From NCBI RefSeq assembly GCF_001544355.1, contig NZ_BCQI01000019.1:1-57905 (forward strand): a stretch of 57,905 nt of DNA. The letters run 5' to 3'. Position numbers and translations under genes: made by a program. Positions within the stretch are counted from its first letter, which is position 1, and each line of letters starts with the position of its first letter. The stretch is from Alicyclobacillus acidiphilus NBRC 100859 (lineage in GTDB: Bacteria; Bacillota; Bacilli; Alicyclobacillales; Alicyclobacillaceae). A model generated the notes under the pieces. The model made no database searches, was not told the origin of the DNA, and was given only the letters and a program-made list of their open reading frames with translations. Positions 7,022-15,934 of the stretch are shown here, in pieces.

Positions 7022-9151
7022 ATGGAATTTAACGTAATTAAAGAGAACGATCTGTTTTATCTCTCGGAGAAAGGGAATGTTCCGCTGGAAAACCCTTTCG
7101 GCTATGGGCTTTATACAAAAGATACGCGAGTGCTTTCTCAACTCGAATTTCAGGTTCATCCGAATATGCTGATCGAGCTCAAAGCGGATGATTCTGGGAA
7201 CTATGAATCAGTCTATGAGTACACCAACAAGGAAGTCATCGAGGATGGCGATCTCAAGGTTCTTCGCGAATCGCTGCGCATCCGTCGAAGGCAGTTCGTA
7301 GATGGAGCGCGCATGTATGAAGAATGCGTTGTCGACAATTACGCGCAAACCGATGTTCACTTCGACGTGTTGTACAAACTTGATGCGGACTTTCGAGACA
7401 TGTTTGAAGTTCGAGGATTTTCTCGAGGGCAAGAGCCGGGAACCACGATGGTCGAGCACGGTGACTCGTGGTTGCGATTCCGGCACACTGCAAACGACGG
7501 AGTGACAAGTGAAACGGTGGCACGGATCTTTGCGCTTGGTGACAGCGTCGCTGTGAGCGTGTCCGATAGGTCTCTCGTGGGAAGCGTCCGCCTGCCGGCT
7601 CAAGGGCAAGTTCGATGGGTTTTTGTCGTCGAACCGAACATCGGAGGTACAGGGACTCTTGCTGTCCTTTCCGAAAACGTTTTGGAAAGTCAGTTTGAAA
7701 ACGCTCGGGTCTCTATCCTCGGAAGCTATGCCGAATGGCTGTCCGAAGCGCCCAAAGTCGAGGGAGATCCGGACTTCAAAGCCTGGTACGACCGGGGACT
7801 GCTGGACGTTCGAATGCTATTGACCGACATTGGCTATGGACAGTTTCCTGTTGCGGGTGTGCCTTGGTTCGCCGTTCCATTTGGCAGAGACAGTCTCATC
7901 ACCTCACTTCAGTTGCTGCTCGTCAACACCAAGGCGGCGAAGGGTACATTGGCGACCATGGCGGCTTATCAAGGGACAAAGGTCGATCCCACACGGGATG
8001 AGCAGCCTGGGAAAATCATGCACGAATTGAGAGCAGGCGAATTAACCAGAACAGGTGAAGTCCCGTTCGGCCCATACTATGGAACGATTGATGCGACGGC
8101 TCTATTCCTGAATTTGGCTGCGGATTACTATGCATGGACCCGCGATACGTCGTTTGTTCAGCAGCTGCTTCCGAACGTCGACAGGGCTTTTGATTGGATC
8201 GAGAACTATGGCGATCGCGACGGTGATGGGTTCGTCGAATATTTTCAAGAGGCCAGCAAGGGAATCGCCAACCAAGGTTGGAAGGATTCCGGCGATTCGG
8301 TTGTCCACAAAGACGGCTCCTTAGCACAGGCGCCGATTGCGCTTTGCGAAGTTCAGGGTTACACGTATCGCGCTTATCACCGTTGGGCACAAGTCTACGA
8401 AGCTTTTGGAGATGTTGAAAAGGCCCATGCATTCGAAGCGAAAGCAAAGCGGCTGCGAGACGATTTCATCAAATCGTTTTGGATCGACGAAGAGTCTTCC
8501 GTGGCGTTGGCTCTTGATGGAAACAAGAACAAAGTCGCCAGTCACTCGTCGAACATGGGGCAAGTGCTTTGGAGTGGGATCTTACCTGATCATCTCGCAG
8601 CGCGTTTGAAGGATCGTCTCTTGCGTGAAGACATGTTCAATGGATTTGGCATTCGGACTCTGTCTTCTGATGAGAAAGCCTATAATCCGTTGAGTTACCA
8701 TAATGGCTCAATTTGGCCGCATGACAATTCGATGATTATCGCTGGAATGAATTTGTATGGTTTCACGGATGGCGTCGAAAAAATAAGCCAGGCGTTGCTT
8801 TTGGCCGCTCATGGATTCGCGCACATGCGATTGCCCGAACTGTTTTCAGGGTTCGGAGCAGATGAGGTCAATGAACCATTGCCATATCCAGTATCCTGTT
8901 CTCCGCAAGCATGGGCGGCGGCAACGCCAGCAATGGTTCTGCAATCCATTTTAGGCCTTGAACCACCCATGAATGACACTTGGATCCGTTTGAACCCCAT
9001 CCTGCCGACAGGGATAGACAGACTGACGGTTACTGATGTTCGTGTTGGCGATGGTTATTTAGATGTATCTCTGAGTCGCACGACCTCGGGAGATACCGCT
9101 GTACACGTAAGCAGAAACACGACAGGCAAAGCTCTTCGGCTGGGGTTCTAA
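7022..9151 (+). CDS. Bacterial glycogen debranching-type enzyme (amylo-alpha-1,6-glucosidase family)
   Basis: A 709-aa protein of the bacterial GDE family: an N-terminal beta domain (about residues 1-230) and a C-terminal (alpha/alpha)6 barrel. The barrel carries VPWFAVPFGRDSL (PFGRDS at 286-291), the QGWKDSGDSV acidic motif and the NGSIWPHDNSMI and LPELFSGF motifs near the C-terminus. Its predicted role is hydrolysis of alpha-1,6 branches in alpha-glucans or oligosaccharides in the cytoplasm; no signal peptide is seen. AAAGGTG precedes the ATG. It heads a run of import and hydrolysis genes and contains an intragenic LacI operator, so it is probably LacI-controlled. Confidence 0.85.
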   Translation: MEFNVIKENDLFYLSEKGNVPLENPFGYGLYTKDTRVLSQLEFQVHPNMLIELKADDSGNYESVYEYTNKEVIEDGDLKVLRESLRIRRRQFVDGARMYEECVVDNYAQTDVHFDVLYKLDADFRDMFEVRGFSRGQEPGTTMVEHGDSWLRFRHTANDGVTSETVARIFALGDSVAVSVSDRSLVGSVRLPAQGQVRWVFVVEPNIGGTGTLAVLSENVLESQFENARVSILGSYAEWLSEAPKVEGDPDFKAWYDRGLLDVRMLLTDIGYGQFPVAGVPWFAVPFGRDSLITSLQLLLVNTKAAKGTLATMAAYQGTKVDPTRDEQPGKIMHELRAGELTRTGEVPFGPYYGTIDATALFLNLAADYYAWTRDTSFVQQLLPNVDRAFDWIENYGDRDGDGFVEYFQEASKGIANQGWKDSGDSVVHKDGSLAQAPIALCEVQGYTYRAYHRWAQVYEAFGDVEKAHAFEAKAKRLRDDFIKSFWIDEESSVALALDGNKNKVASHSSNMGQVLWSGILPDHLAARLKDRLLREDMFNGFGIRTLSSDEKAYNPLSYHNGSIWPHDNSMIIAGMNLYGFTDGVEKISQALLLAAHGFAHMRLPELFSGFGADEVNEPLPYPVSCSPQAWAAATPAMVLQSILGLEPPMNDTWIRLNPILPTGIDRLTVTDVRVGDGYLDVSLSRTTSGDTAVHVSRNTTGKALRLGF
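7668..7688. promoter_or_regulatory. Intragenic LacI-type operator
   Basis: TTTCC-GAAAACGTTTT-GGAAA inside the debranching-enzyme gene (around codons 216-222). It shares the AAAACGTTTT core and near-perfect arms with the two upstream operators. It lies about 1.79 kb from the perfect operator, so it could act in a repression loop or as a roadblock. Confidence 0.5.
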
Positions 9152-9176
9152 AATCATTTCCTTAGGGGGAAAAACG

Positions 9177-10457
9177 ATGAAAAAGTATCAAATCGCTACT
9201 GTAGGTGCCTCAATTGTCATGGCAGCTGGTATTATCGCGGGGTGCGGCACCAGTTCCCAGAATTCCAACTCAACCCCATCTGCGCCGTCAAACCAAGCGG
9301 CGGCCAGCGTCGCACCTGTAGACCTTTCCGTTGGGATCGCGTCTTCGGGCCCTGCTGAAACCGCCTTGGTGAACAAGCAGGTGAAAGCGTTTGAAAAACT
9401 GAATCCAAACGTGCATGTGACGGTTATTCCTTTCAATGGGAATGAACTGCAAGATCTGCAAACAGAATTCCCGGCTCATAAAGCGCCAGATATTTTCTAT
9501 GTTGACTCCTCTATCGCTCAACAATTGGAGGCCTCTGGCGCTGTCGCTCCGCTTGATTCGTACATCAAGGCCGACGGCATCAAGACAAGCGATTACACGC
9601 AGTCCTTGATGAAGGGTTTCCAATGGCAAGGTAAGCAGTACGGTATTCCAAAGGATGAAAACTCCTTGGCGCTTGAGTCCAACATGACTCTGCTCAAGAA
9701 GGCAGGCATCACGACACCGCCTAAGACCTGGGAAGAGTTTGAGAAAGATGCTGCGAAATTGAAGGCGAAGGGTATTGCGCCGCTTTCGATGCCCATTGAC
9801 GTCGCGCGGTATTATCCGTTCATCCTAAATGGCGGCGGAAGTTATTACAACGCTTCCACAAACAAGGTTACCTTTACCAATCCGAAGAACATTGCGGGGC
9901 TTAGTTTCTTCATTAACAACATGAAAAAGGGCTACATTGTAAATCCGACCGACCTTGGCGGGTCATGGGCTGGTATCCCATTCGCGCAAGGCAAGGTCGC
10001 GATGGTTGCGGAAGGCGCATGGTTGCTTCCATCCATGCAATCGACCGCACCGAAGATGAAGTTTACCATCACCGACTTCCCCACACAGAACGGGAAGGCA
10101 AACAACATGGTCTATACCGTTGCGTATGAGATGAACGCGCAAACGAAGAACCCAACTGAAGCTGCGAAGCTCCTGTTCTTCTTGACGGGCGCACAAGCTG
10201 AAAAGATGACTGCGGCTTCCGGACTTGCGATTCCGTCCTACATCCCGGATCAGGCGGACTTCCTGAAGGCGAATCCTTCGTACAAAGCATTTGTTGATGG
10301 TACGAAGACAGGGACGGCTTATCAGTTCGGTCCACAGGGAAGCAACTTTGTGACCGCCATCAACAACGCAACGCAGGCTGGCGTGTTGAAGAACCTGAGC
10401 CCAGCGAAGGTTCTCAGCCAGGCTCAAAGCACGTTCGAAAGTCAATCGCAACAATAA
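9177..10457 (+). CDS. Sugar ABC transporter substrate-binding lipoprotein
   Basis: A 426-aa cluster-1 extracellular solute-binding protein. The signal peptide ends in the lipobox GIIAGC with Cys23 as the lipidation site, followed by a Ser/Asn/Pro-rich linker. Family features include the KAPDIFYVDSS and VAPLDSYIKADG segments and the GIPKDENSLALESN ligand-site segment. AGGGGGA precedes the ATG. Two permease genes follow; no ATPase gene is present, which is normal for carbohydrate importers that share a global MsmK/MsmX-type ATPase. The ligand is probably a malto- or isomalto-oligosaccharide, judged from the flanking glucosidases. Confidence 0.87.
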   Translation: MKKYQIATVGASIVMAAGIIAGCGTSSQNSNSTPSAPSNQAAASVAPVDLSVGIASSGPAETALVNKQVKAFEKLNPNVHVTVIPFNGNELQDLQTEFPAHKAPDIFYVDSSIAQQLEASGAVAPLDSYIKADGIKTSDYTQSLMKGFQWQGKQYGIPKDENSLALESNMTLLKKAGITTPPKTWEEFEKDAAKLKAKGIAPLSMPIDVARYYPFILNGGGSYYNASTNKVTFTNPKNIAGLSFFINNMKKGYIVNPTDLGGSWAGIPFAQGKVAMVAEGAWLLPSMQSTAPKMKFTITDFPTQNGKANNMVYTVAYEMNAQTKNPTEAAKLLFFLTGAQAEKMTAASGLAIPSYIPDQADFLKANPSYKAFVDGTKTGTAYQFGPQGSNFVTAINNATQAGVLKNLSPAKVLSQAQSTFESQSQQ

Positions 10458-10475
10458 GCACCCTAAGCATAAACG

Positions 10476-10506
10476 GTTTGAACCCCCCGCTTGGTGGGGT
10501 TCAAAC
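10476..10506 (+). terminator. Hairpin between binding-protein and permease genes
   Basis: An 11-bp perfect stem (GTTTGAACCCC / GGGGTTCAAAC) with a 9-nt loop and no U-run after it. Such hairpins after the binding-protein gene usually act as partial terminators or 3' stabilisers that keep binding protein in excess over the permeases. Confidence 0.65.
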
Positions 10507-10550
10507 TGCTTAAAAGGGAGGATTTGCTTCGAGCGAAGGAGGACAAGCAG

Positions 10551-11441
10551 GTGAAACTATCTGCATGGAAAAAGAGCAAACTGGAGCAAGCGATGGTTGG
10601 GTACATGTTTCTGCTGCCAGCTGTTGTCGCTTTGTGTGTCTTTCTGGTTGGCCCCATTTTTTACGCGATATATGTGAGCTTTTTTCGCTACAATTCGTTG
10701 AATGTGAGTCAAAAGCAATTTATCGGACTTGAGAATTTCGTTCATTTGTTTCACGATCCGATGTTTGGACGGGCGTTGTTAAATACATCGATTTATGCTG
10801 TCGTCGTTGTCCCTGTCCAAACAGCCATCGCTTTGTTTTTAGCCTTGATTGTCAACAGCATCAAAGGAAAGACCTTTTTTCGAGTCGTTTATTATTTACC
10901 AACCGTTACGTCCACCGTCGCGACGAGTCTGATGTTTATGTTTATCTTTGAACCTCAAGGATTATTGAACAGTTTCCTTAAATTGTTTGGAATTCATGGT
11001 CCAAATTACTTCAACAGTCCTACGTTTGCCCTGCCAGCGATTATTGCATTGGCTGTTTGGTCCAGTGTCGGTCAATTTATGATTATATATCTGGCTGGTA
11101 TACAAGACCTGTCAGACGAAGTGTACGAAGCTGCAGCGCTTGACGGCGCCACGGGCTGGAAGCTGTTGCGTCACATCACGTTGCCGCTTCTGCGGAGAAC
11201 CACGTTCTTGAATGTCGTGTTGTCGCTAATTGGCTGTTTCCAAGTGTTCGATCAAATGTACGTCATTTCAGGTGGAACTGGCGGTCCGCTCAATTCGACC
11301 TTGTCCGTCGTGCTCGATCTATACAACCAAGCAACGTCGGGGAATATGGGCTACGCTTCCGCGATCGGAATCGCTCTGTTCATCATCATTTTGATTCTAA
11401 CGCTGATTCAAAAACTCATTTTCGAAAGAGAAGAAGCGTAA
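10551..11441 (+). CDS. Sugar ABC transporter permease (MalF type)
   Basis: A 296-aa membrane permease with six main hydrophobic helices. The EAA loop reads YEAAALDGATGWKLLRHITLPLL, the site that docks the ATPase. The GTG at 10551 has GAAGGAGG eight bases upstream and is preferred over the longer frame starting at 10491, which would run through the intergenic hairpin. It is adjacent to and co-directional with its MalG-type partner, 12 bp apart. Confidence 0.87.
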   Translation: MKLSAWKKSKLEQAMVGYMFLLPAVVALCVFLVGPIFYAIYVSFFRYNSLNVSQKQFIGLENFVHLFHDPMFGRALLNTSIYAVVVVPVQTAIALFLALIVNSIKGKTFFRVVYYLPTVTSTVATSLMFMFIFEPQGLLNSFLKLFGIHGPNYFNSPTFALPAIIALAVWSSVGQFMIIYLAGIQDLSDEVYEAAALDGATGWKLLRHITLPLLRRTTFLNVVLSLIGCFQVFDQMYVISGGTGGPLNSTLSVVLDLYNQATSGNMGYASAIGIALFIIILILTLIQKLIFEREEA

Positions 11442-11453
11442 GGAGGTACGGTC

Positions 11454-12272
11454 ATGCAGAAACGAATATCTCCCGCATTTTATGTGGTTGCCATCGGATA
11501 TTCCTTGATCGCTTTGGTACCTTTTCTATGGTCCATTTATACGTCGTTCAAACCGACCAGTATGGTTTATCATACGTGGGTGCCTTTAAAGGATTTAAGC
11601 TTCGGCAGTTACAAATACTTGTTTACTTCACCACAGGTCGCATTTGTGCAATGGCTGCTGAACAGTATTATTGTAGCTATCATCGTGACAGTTGGTAATC
11701 TCATCGTCAACACGCTGGCTGGATATGCGTTCGCGCGCTTGAAGTTGCCTGGGAAGGGCCCCTTGTTTTTGGTCTTCCTTGCCGTGATGATGATTCCTGG
11801 TCAAGTCATCATGGTTCCGATGTATATGCTTCTGGGGCACCTCGGGTGGATTGGCAATTACTCAGGGCTGACCATTCCCTTTTTGATGAGTCCTTTCATG
11901 ATCTTTTTGGCACGCCAATTCTTCTTGGGTATGCCAAAGGAACTTGAAGAAGCGGCTCGCGTCGATGGTTTGGGCACGTGGGGGATTTTCCTGAAGATTT
12001 TCCTGCCGATGGCGCGGCCGCTCATGGCAACGCAGATCATCTTCACGTTCCAAGGCAACTGGAACTCGTTGATGTGGCCTTCGCTGCTCACGACAGGTTC
12101 ACCGAACGTCTATACCTTGCCTGTCGGATTAAACTCACTATACGGTCAGTACAATGGCTATTGGAACAACATTTTGGCAGGCGTTCTGTTGCTTACGATA
12201 CCGATGATCATCATCTTCTTCATTTTCCAGCGCCAATTCGTGCAGGGTATGGCGACGAGCGGTATCAAGTAA
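11454..12272 (+). CDS. Sugar ABC transporter permease (MalG type)
   Basis: A 272-aa inner-membrane subunit with six helices and the EAA motif LEEAARVDGLGTWGIFLKIFLPMARP. It pairs with the upstream MalF-type protein to form the channel. The ATG follows AAGGAGG. The family and the LacI-linked setting indicate oligosaccharide import. Confidence 0.87.
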   Translation: MQKRISPAFYVVAIGYSLIALVPFLWSIYTSFKPTSMVYHTWVPLKDLSFGSYKYLFTSPQVAFVQWLLNSIIVAIIVTVGNLIVNTLAGYAFARLKLPGKGPLFLVFLAVMMIPGQVIMVPMYMLLGHLGWIGNYSGLTIPFLMSPFMIFLARQFFLGMPKELEEAARVDGLGTWGIFLKIFLPMARPLMATQIIFTFQGNWNSLMWPSLLTTGSPNVYTLPVGLNSLYGQYNGYWNNILAGVLLLTIPMIIIFFIFQRQFVQGMATSGIK

Positions 12273-12362
12273 CAGCTTCCACAACAGAAAAGACAGTACG
12301 CCGACATGGTGTATTGTTTTTTCTTTTTGGCCGTGAAACGTATGCAAAGGGGATTCTTGTTT

Positions 12363-13970
12363 GTGAATCGTACATGGTGGAAAGAAACCGTGGTGTACCA
12401 AGTCTATTGGCGCAGTTTCTTTGACAGCGACGGCGATGGTTATGGAGATTTGGAGGGTGTCATTCAGAAGCTTGATTATATCCAGGATTTAGGGGCGGGT
12501 GTCATATGGTTGAATCCCTGCTATGAGTCTCCGGATGTCGATAATGGGTATGACATATCAGACTATTACTCGGTGATGGAAAAAGCAGGCGATATGAATA
12601 CGCTTGAACGACTGATTCGAGAAACGCATCGACGCGGGATGAAGTTGATGATGGACGTCGTTCTCAACCATACATCGGATCAACATCCATGGTTTATCGA
12701 CGCTCGTTCGTCAAAACAAAGCAAATACCGCGATTATTATATCTGGCGTGACAAGCCAAATAATTGGCGCTCGTATTTCACGCCGTCTGCGTGGGAATTC
12801 GACGAGGCGACAGAACAGTACTATTTTCACTCGTTTGCGGTGCAACAGCCAGATCTCAATTGGGACAATCCGGAGCTTCGGCAAGAGATGTATCGTATGT
12901 TGCGTTTCTGGCTCGATAAAGGGGTGGATGGATTTCGCCTTGACGCGATCGCGCTTCTCGCAAAACAAGAGAACTTTCCAGACTCCGACGAACCGGAGAA
13001 TCTGAGCTACCTCACGAACAATCCCAAGCTTCACGATTATCTGCGCGAGATGAATGAAGAAGTTTTTTCGAAGTACGACATCTTTACCGTTGGTGAAGCA
13101 GGGTTTACCACACCTGAACAGGGTCTGCTCTATGTGGATGAGCGTCGACGCGAGTTGAATACGATCTTTCACTTTCAAGTGCTCGACGAAATGCCAACAT
13201 GGGATTTGAGGCGCTTTCAAACTATTCAAACGAACTGGTATGAAACGCTGAAGGGAAGAGGCTGGAACTCGCAATTCCTGAATAACCACGATCATACACG
13301 TCTTGTCACTCGTTACGGTGATGACACGCGGTACCGTGCGGAGTCGGCCAAAGCGTTCGCCACGATGATTCATACGCTTCCTGGAGTCCCTTATATATAC
13401 CAAGGTGAGGAAATTGGGATGACCGGTGTGCGTTTCGATTCAATCGATGACTATCACGATGTTGCCATGAAGAACAAGTACTACGAGGAGGTTGGCAAAG
13501 GACACGATCCCAAGGACGTATTCGAGTCGTTGGTGAAGCTGTCACGCGACAATTCCAGGACGCCAATGCAGTGGTCGTCGGCTTTGAATGCCGGTTTTTC
13601 AACGGGAACGCCGTGGATCAAAGTAAACCCGAATTACACGTCCGTGAACGTGGAAGAGGACTTGAAGAGGCCGGACTCCATTTACCGGTACTATCAAGCA
13701 CTGATTCGATTGAGAAAACAGTACGGCGTGATCGTTTACGGGGATTTTGCCACAATACCCTATTCGGACGCGGATGTGTATGTGTACACGAGGAGATTGG
13801 GTACGGAACGAATCCTCGTCATTGTGAATTTCTCCCTCTACGAAAAGCGATTGGCCCCCATCGCGGAAATCGCTCTCGACAAGGCTCAATTGTTAATAGG
13901 AAATTATCCTGAAGTGGCGCAGCCTGATACATTTCGGCCCTTTGAGGCGCGCGTGTATCACCTTGCCTGA
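12363..13970 (+). CDS. GH13 alpha-glucosidase (oligo-1,6-glucosidase type)
   Basis: A cytoplasmic GH13 enzyme of about 535 aa. In the numbering from GTG 12363, conserved region I is DVVLNHTSD, region II GFRLDAIAL with the nucleophile Asp194, region III TVGEAG with the acid/base Glu245, and region IV NNHD with Asp310. The QPDLNWDNPE and DSDGDGYGDLEG segments are typical of oligo-1,6-glucosidase, alpha-glucosidase and trehalose-6-phosphate hydrolase. The GTG has AAGGGGA nine bases upstream; the longer frame to 12306 lacks a site. It ends the import operon and probably cleaves the imported oligosaccharide to glucose. Confidence 0.88.
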   Translation: MNRTWWKETVVYQVYWRSFFDSDGDGYGDLEGVIQKLDYIQDLGAGVIWLNPCYESPDVDNGYDISDYYSVMEKAGDMNTLERLIRETHRRGMKLMMDVVLNHTSDQHPWFIDARSSKQSKYRDYYIWRDKPNNWRSYFTPSAWEFDEATEQYYFHSFAVQQPDLNWDNPELRQEMYRMLRFWLDKGVDGFRLDAIALLAKQENFPDSDEPENLSYLTNNPKLHDYLREMNEEVFSKYDIFTVGEAGFTTPEQGLLYVDERRRELNTIFHFQVLDEMPTWDLRRFQTIQTNWYETLKGRGWNSQFLNNHDHTRLVTRYGDDTRYRAESAKAFATMIHTLPGVPYIYQGEEIGMTGVRFDSIDDYHDVAMKNKYYEEVGKGHDPKDVFESLVKLSRDNSRTPMQWSSALNAGFSTGTPWIKVNPNYTSVNVEEDLKRPDSIYRYYQALIRLRKQYGVIVYGDFATIPYSDADVYVYTRRLGTERILVIVNFSLYEKRLAPIAEIALDKAQLLIGNYPEVAQPDTFRPFEARVYHLA

Positions 13971-13981
13971 GGAATGTTTCA

Positions 13982-14016
13982 TCCTCCTGTTGCATCGGAG
14001 TCGATGGACAGGAGGA
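13982..14016. terminator. Hairpin between convergent GH13 and hxlB genes
   Basis: A 9-bp stem TCCTCCTGT / ACAGGAGGA with a 17-nt loop, between two convergent genes that are only 57 bp apart. No U-run is seen, so it is a weak candidate for a bidirectional end. Confidence 0.4.
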
Positions 14017-14027
14017 CGAGACGTTCG

Positions 14028-14585
14028 CTATTCGAGGTTGGCGTGTCTGCTGAACATGGTGGAGGCGTTGGTTCCTTGCCTGTTCATCAACATCAATATC
14101 AATGCGTCGTAAAAGAGCATCAAGCTCTGCTCAAACAATGCGCCCATCGGTTGAATGGATTGATACCCAGTCTCCGATCCCGTCTTAGGCTGAGCGGGCA
14201 ATTGGACGGCGATATTGGATAGTCGGCCAATGGTCGATTCGGGGAAGATGGACACCACTGCGATCGACGCGTTCAGGTTTCTCGCCTTTTCTGCCATGAC
14301 GAGTAAGGTCTTGGTCTCCCCTGAACCTGTTCCTACAATCAATAGGTCGCCCTTGTCCAAGTTCGGTGTGACGGTCTCTCCCACCACATAGGCTTCGAAT
14401 CCCATTTGCATCAGACGCATTGCAAATGCTCGGCCCATCAACCCAGATCTGCCTGCGCCAGCGACGAAGATCTTGTTCGCTTGGAGGATGTACTCGACGA
14501 ATTGTTCAGCTGTCTCGTCGTCGATCGCGGCGACGACGTGAGACAGTTCCTGGATCATTTCCCTTGCGCAATCTGTGATCTTCAT
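14028..14585 (-). CDS. hxlB: 6-phospho-3-hexuloisomerase
   Basis: A 185-aa SIS-domain isomerase that converts D-arabino-3-hexulose 6-phosphate to fructose 6-phosphate, the second step of the ribulose-monophosphate (RuMP) route. The SIS phosphate-binding pattern FVAGAGRSGLMG lies at residues 41-51, and GTGSGETKTL follows in the second half. The ATG at 14585 lies 7 bp after the hxlA stop; a TTG at 14606 that overlaps hxlA is an alternative. Pairing with hxlA and a divergent hxlR is diagnostic of the Bacillus-type formaldehyde-fixing operon. Confidence 0.9.
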   Translation of the reverse strand: MKITDCAREMIQELSHVVAAIDDETAEQFVEYILQANKIFVAGAGRSGLMGRAFAMRLMQMGFEAYVVGETVTPNLDKGDLLIVGTGSGETKTLLVMAEKARNLNASIAVVSIFPESTIGRLSNIAVQLPAQPKTGSETGYQSIQPMGALFEQSLMLFYDALILMLMNRQGTNASTMFSRHANLE

Positions 14586-14592
14586 CCGCGTG

Positions 14593-15225
14593 TCAACCCT
14601 GTTCAATGATTTTCTTCATCTCACGTGCTACCGAACGTTTATCGGCTTCTCCCGTGATGCCGCCGCCAACAATGACGATATCAGGTTCAGCTTTCACCAC
14701 TTCCGGCAAGGTACTCAGCTTGATGCCACCCGCAACGGCGGTCTTTGCATTCTTGACCACACGCTTAATCGTTCGCAGGTCCTCAAACGAATTCTGCCCG
14801 ACCGCCTGAAGATCGTACCCCGTGTGAACGCAGATATAATCGACTCCAAGTGCGTCGACCTGTTTGGCGCGCGTTTCGAGATCCTTGACACCGATCATGT
14901 CAACGAGAATCTGTTTGTTTCGTTTCCTGGCTTCTTCCACCGCTCCACGAATGGTGGCATCTTCTGATACACCCAAGATGGTGATGTAGTCTGCACCGGC
15001 TTCGGCTGCCTTCATGACTTCGTATCCACCAGCATCCATCACTTTCAGATCAGCCAAGACCTCGAGGGCAGGGAATGCGTCCTTCATGGCCTTGACTGCA
15101 TGAAGCCCTTCATTAATGACAATCGGCGTGCCGATTTCTACGATATCCACATACTCCTGAACTTCTTTCACAAGCTCGATTCCATCAGGAATGTTGACTA
15201 AGTCCAATGCCAGCTGAAGTTTCAT
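14593..15225 (-). CDS. hxlA: 3-hexulose-6-phosphate synthase
   Basis: A 210-aa TIM-barrel enzyme of the OMP-decarboxylase suprafamily that condenses formaldehyde with ribulose 5-phosphate. The metal and catalytic motif DxKxxD is seen as ADLKVMD (Asp59, Lys61, Asp64), and the phosphate loop as GGITGEAD near the C-terminus. The ATG at 15225 is chosen because GAAGGAG precedes it and homology begins at MKLQLALD; the open frame upstream to 15312 overlaps the regulatory region. Role: formaldehyde detoxification or entry of C1 units into sugar phosphates. Confidence 0.92.
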   Translation of the reverse strand: MKLQLALDLVNIPDGIELVKEVQEYVDIVEIGTPIVINEGLHAVKAMKDAFPALEVLADLKVMDAGGYEVMKAAEAGADYITILGVSEDATIRGAVEEARKRNKQILVDMIGVKDLETRAKQVDALGVDYICVHTGYDLQAVGQNSFEDLRTIKRVVKNAKTAVAGGIKLSTLPEVVKAEPDIVIVGGGITGEADKRSVAREMKKIIEQG

Positions 15226-15289
15226 GTTGTTCACTTCTCCTTCACCGTCTAGGTTGCGCAAGCTTGGGGGTTTTTCGGAGCATGCCCCC

Positions 15290-15338
15290 AATGGGTTGAA
15301 TGTGCTCGACAAGCGTCCATGCTATACTGAATGGGTTG
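15290..15338. promoter_or_regulatory. Direct repeats in the hxlA-hxlR divergent promoter region
   Basis: AATGGGTTG occurs at 15290-15298 and again at 15330-15338, 40 bp apart in the same orientation. A TATAGC-like -10 for hxlA lies between them on the minus strand. B. subtilis HxlR is known to bind two direct-repeat regions upstream of hxlAB, so these are candidate activator sites. An inverted repeat TTGGGGG/CCCCCAA (15264-15291) adjoins them in the leader. Confidence 0.45.
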
Positions 15339-15406
15339 TTCTGTTAAGTACGCACTTTTTCGTGACATACTACCGAAATGGAAACCATGGATTGGAGCGA
15401 TGATGG

Positions 15407-15781
15407 TTGATTCCTGATGAGTTCAATTGCGAGAAAGAATTGACGTTGTCTGTGATTGGCGGAAAGTGGAAGATGATCATTTTATGGCACATTGGGTTAA
15501 GCAGTCCGCAGCGATTCAGTTCGCTTAGAAGATTGTTGCCCAAAGTGACACCGAAAATGTTGACTGCTCAGTTGCGAGAACTGGAAAATGACGGGATTAT
15601 CAACCGGAAAGTATATCAGCAGGTGCCGCCAAAGGTTGAATACACGTTGACGGAATATGGAGAGAAATTGATGCCCATCTTGGAATTGATGTATGAGTGG
15701 GGGAAGCAATATGCGAAGGATATGAATATCGTCTTGCCCGAGCAATCCTTATCCGCTTCGTATGACAAGGACGCCTATTAA
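15407..15781 (+). CDS. hxlR: HxlR-family transcriptional activator
   Basis: A 124-aa winged-helix protein with the typical HxlR pattern: [22 protein letters not shown], the [29 protein letters not shown] helix-turn-helix and [12 protein letters not shown] wing. HxlR activates hxlAB in response to formaldehyde in B. subtilis. Here it is divergent from hxlA with about 180 bp between them. The TTG start has GGAG nine bases upstream, and an in-frame stop lies six bases before it, which fixes the start. The conserved N-terminal Cys (Cys8) is the proposed formaldehyde sensor in the family. Confidence 0.88.
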   Translation: MIPDEFNCEKELTLSVIGGKWKMIILWHIGLSSPQRFSSLRRLLPKVTPKMLTAQLRELENDGIINRKVYQQVPPKVEYTLTEYGEKLMPILELMYEWGKQYAKDMNIVLPEQSLSASYDKDAY

Positions 15782-15934
15782 TGTTGGTTCAATTCTTGAC
15801 ACGACACTCATGGCAACCCATAATCAACATGACACTAAATGGTGTCCAAACTGGGCGTTTAGGGGGAGCTTCATACGCAAGCTCTGGACGATGGATGACC
15901 TGCGTTTGAACCAATGATACGAGGAGGAAACAGA

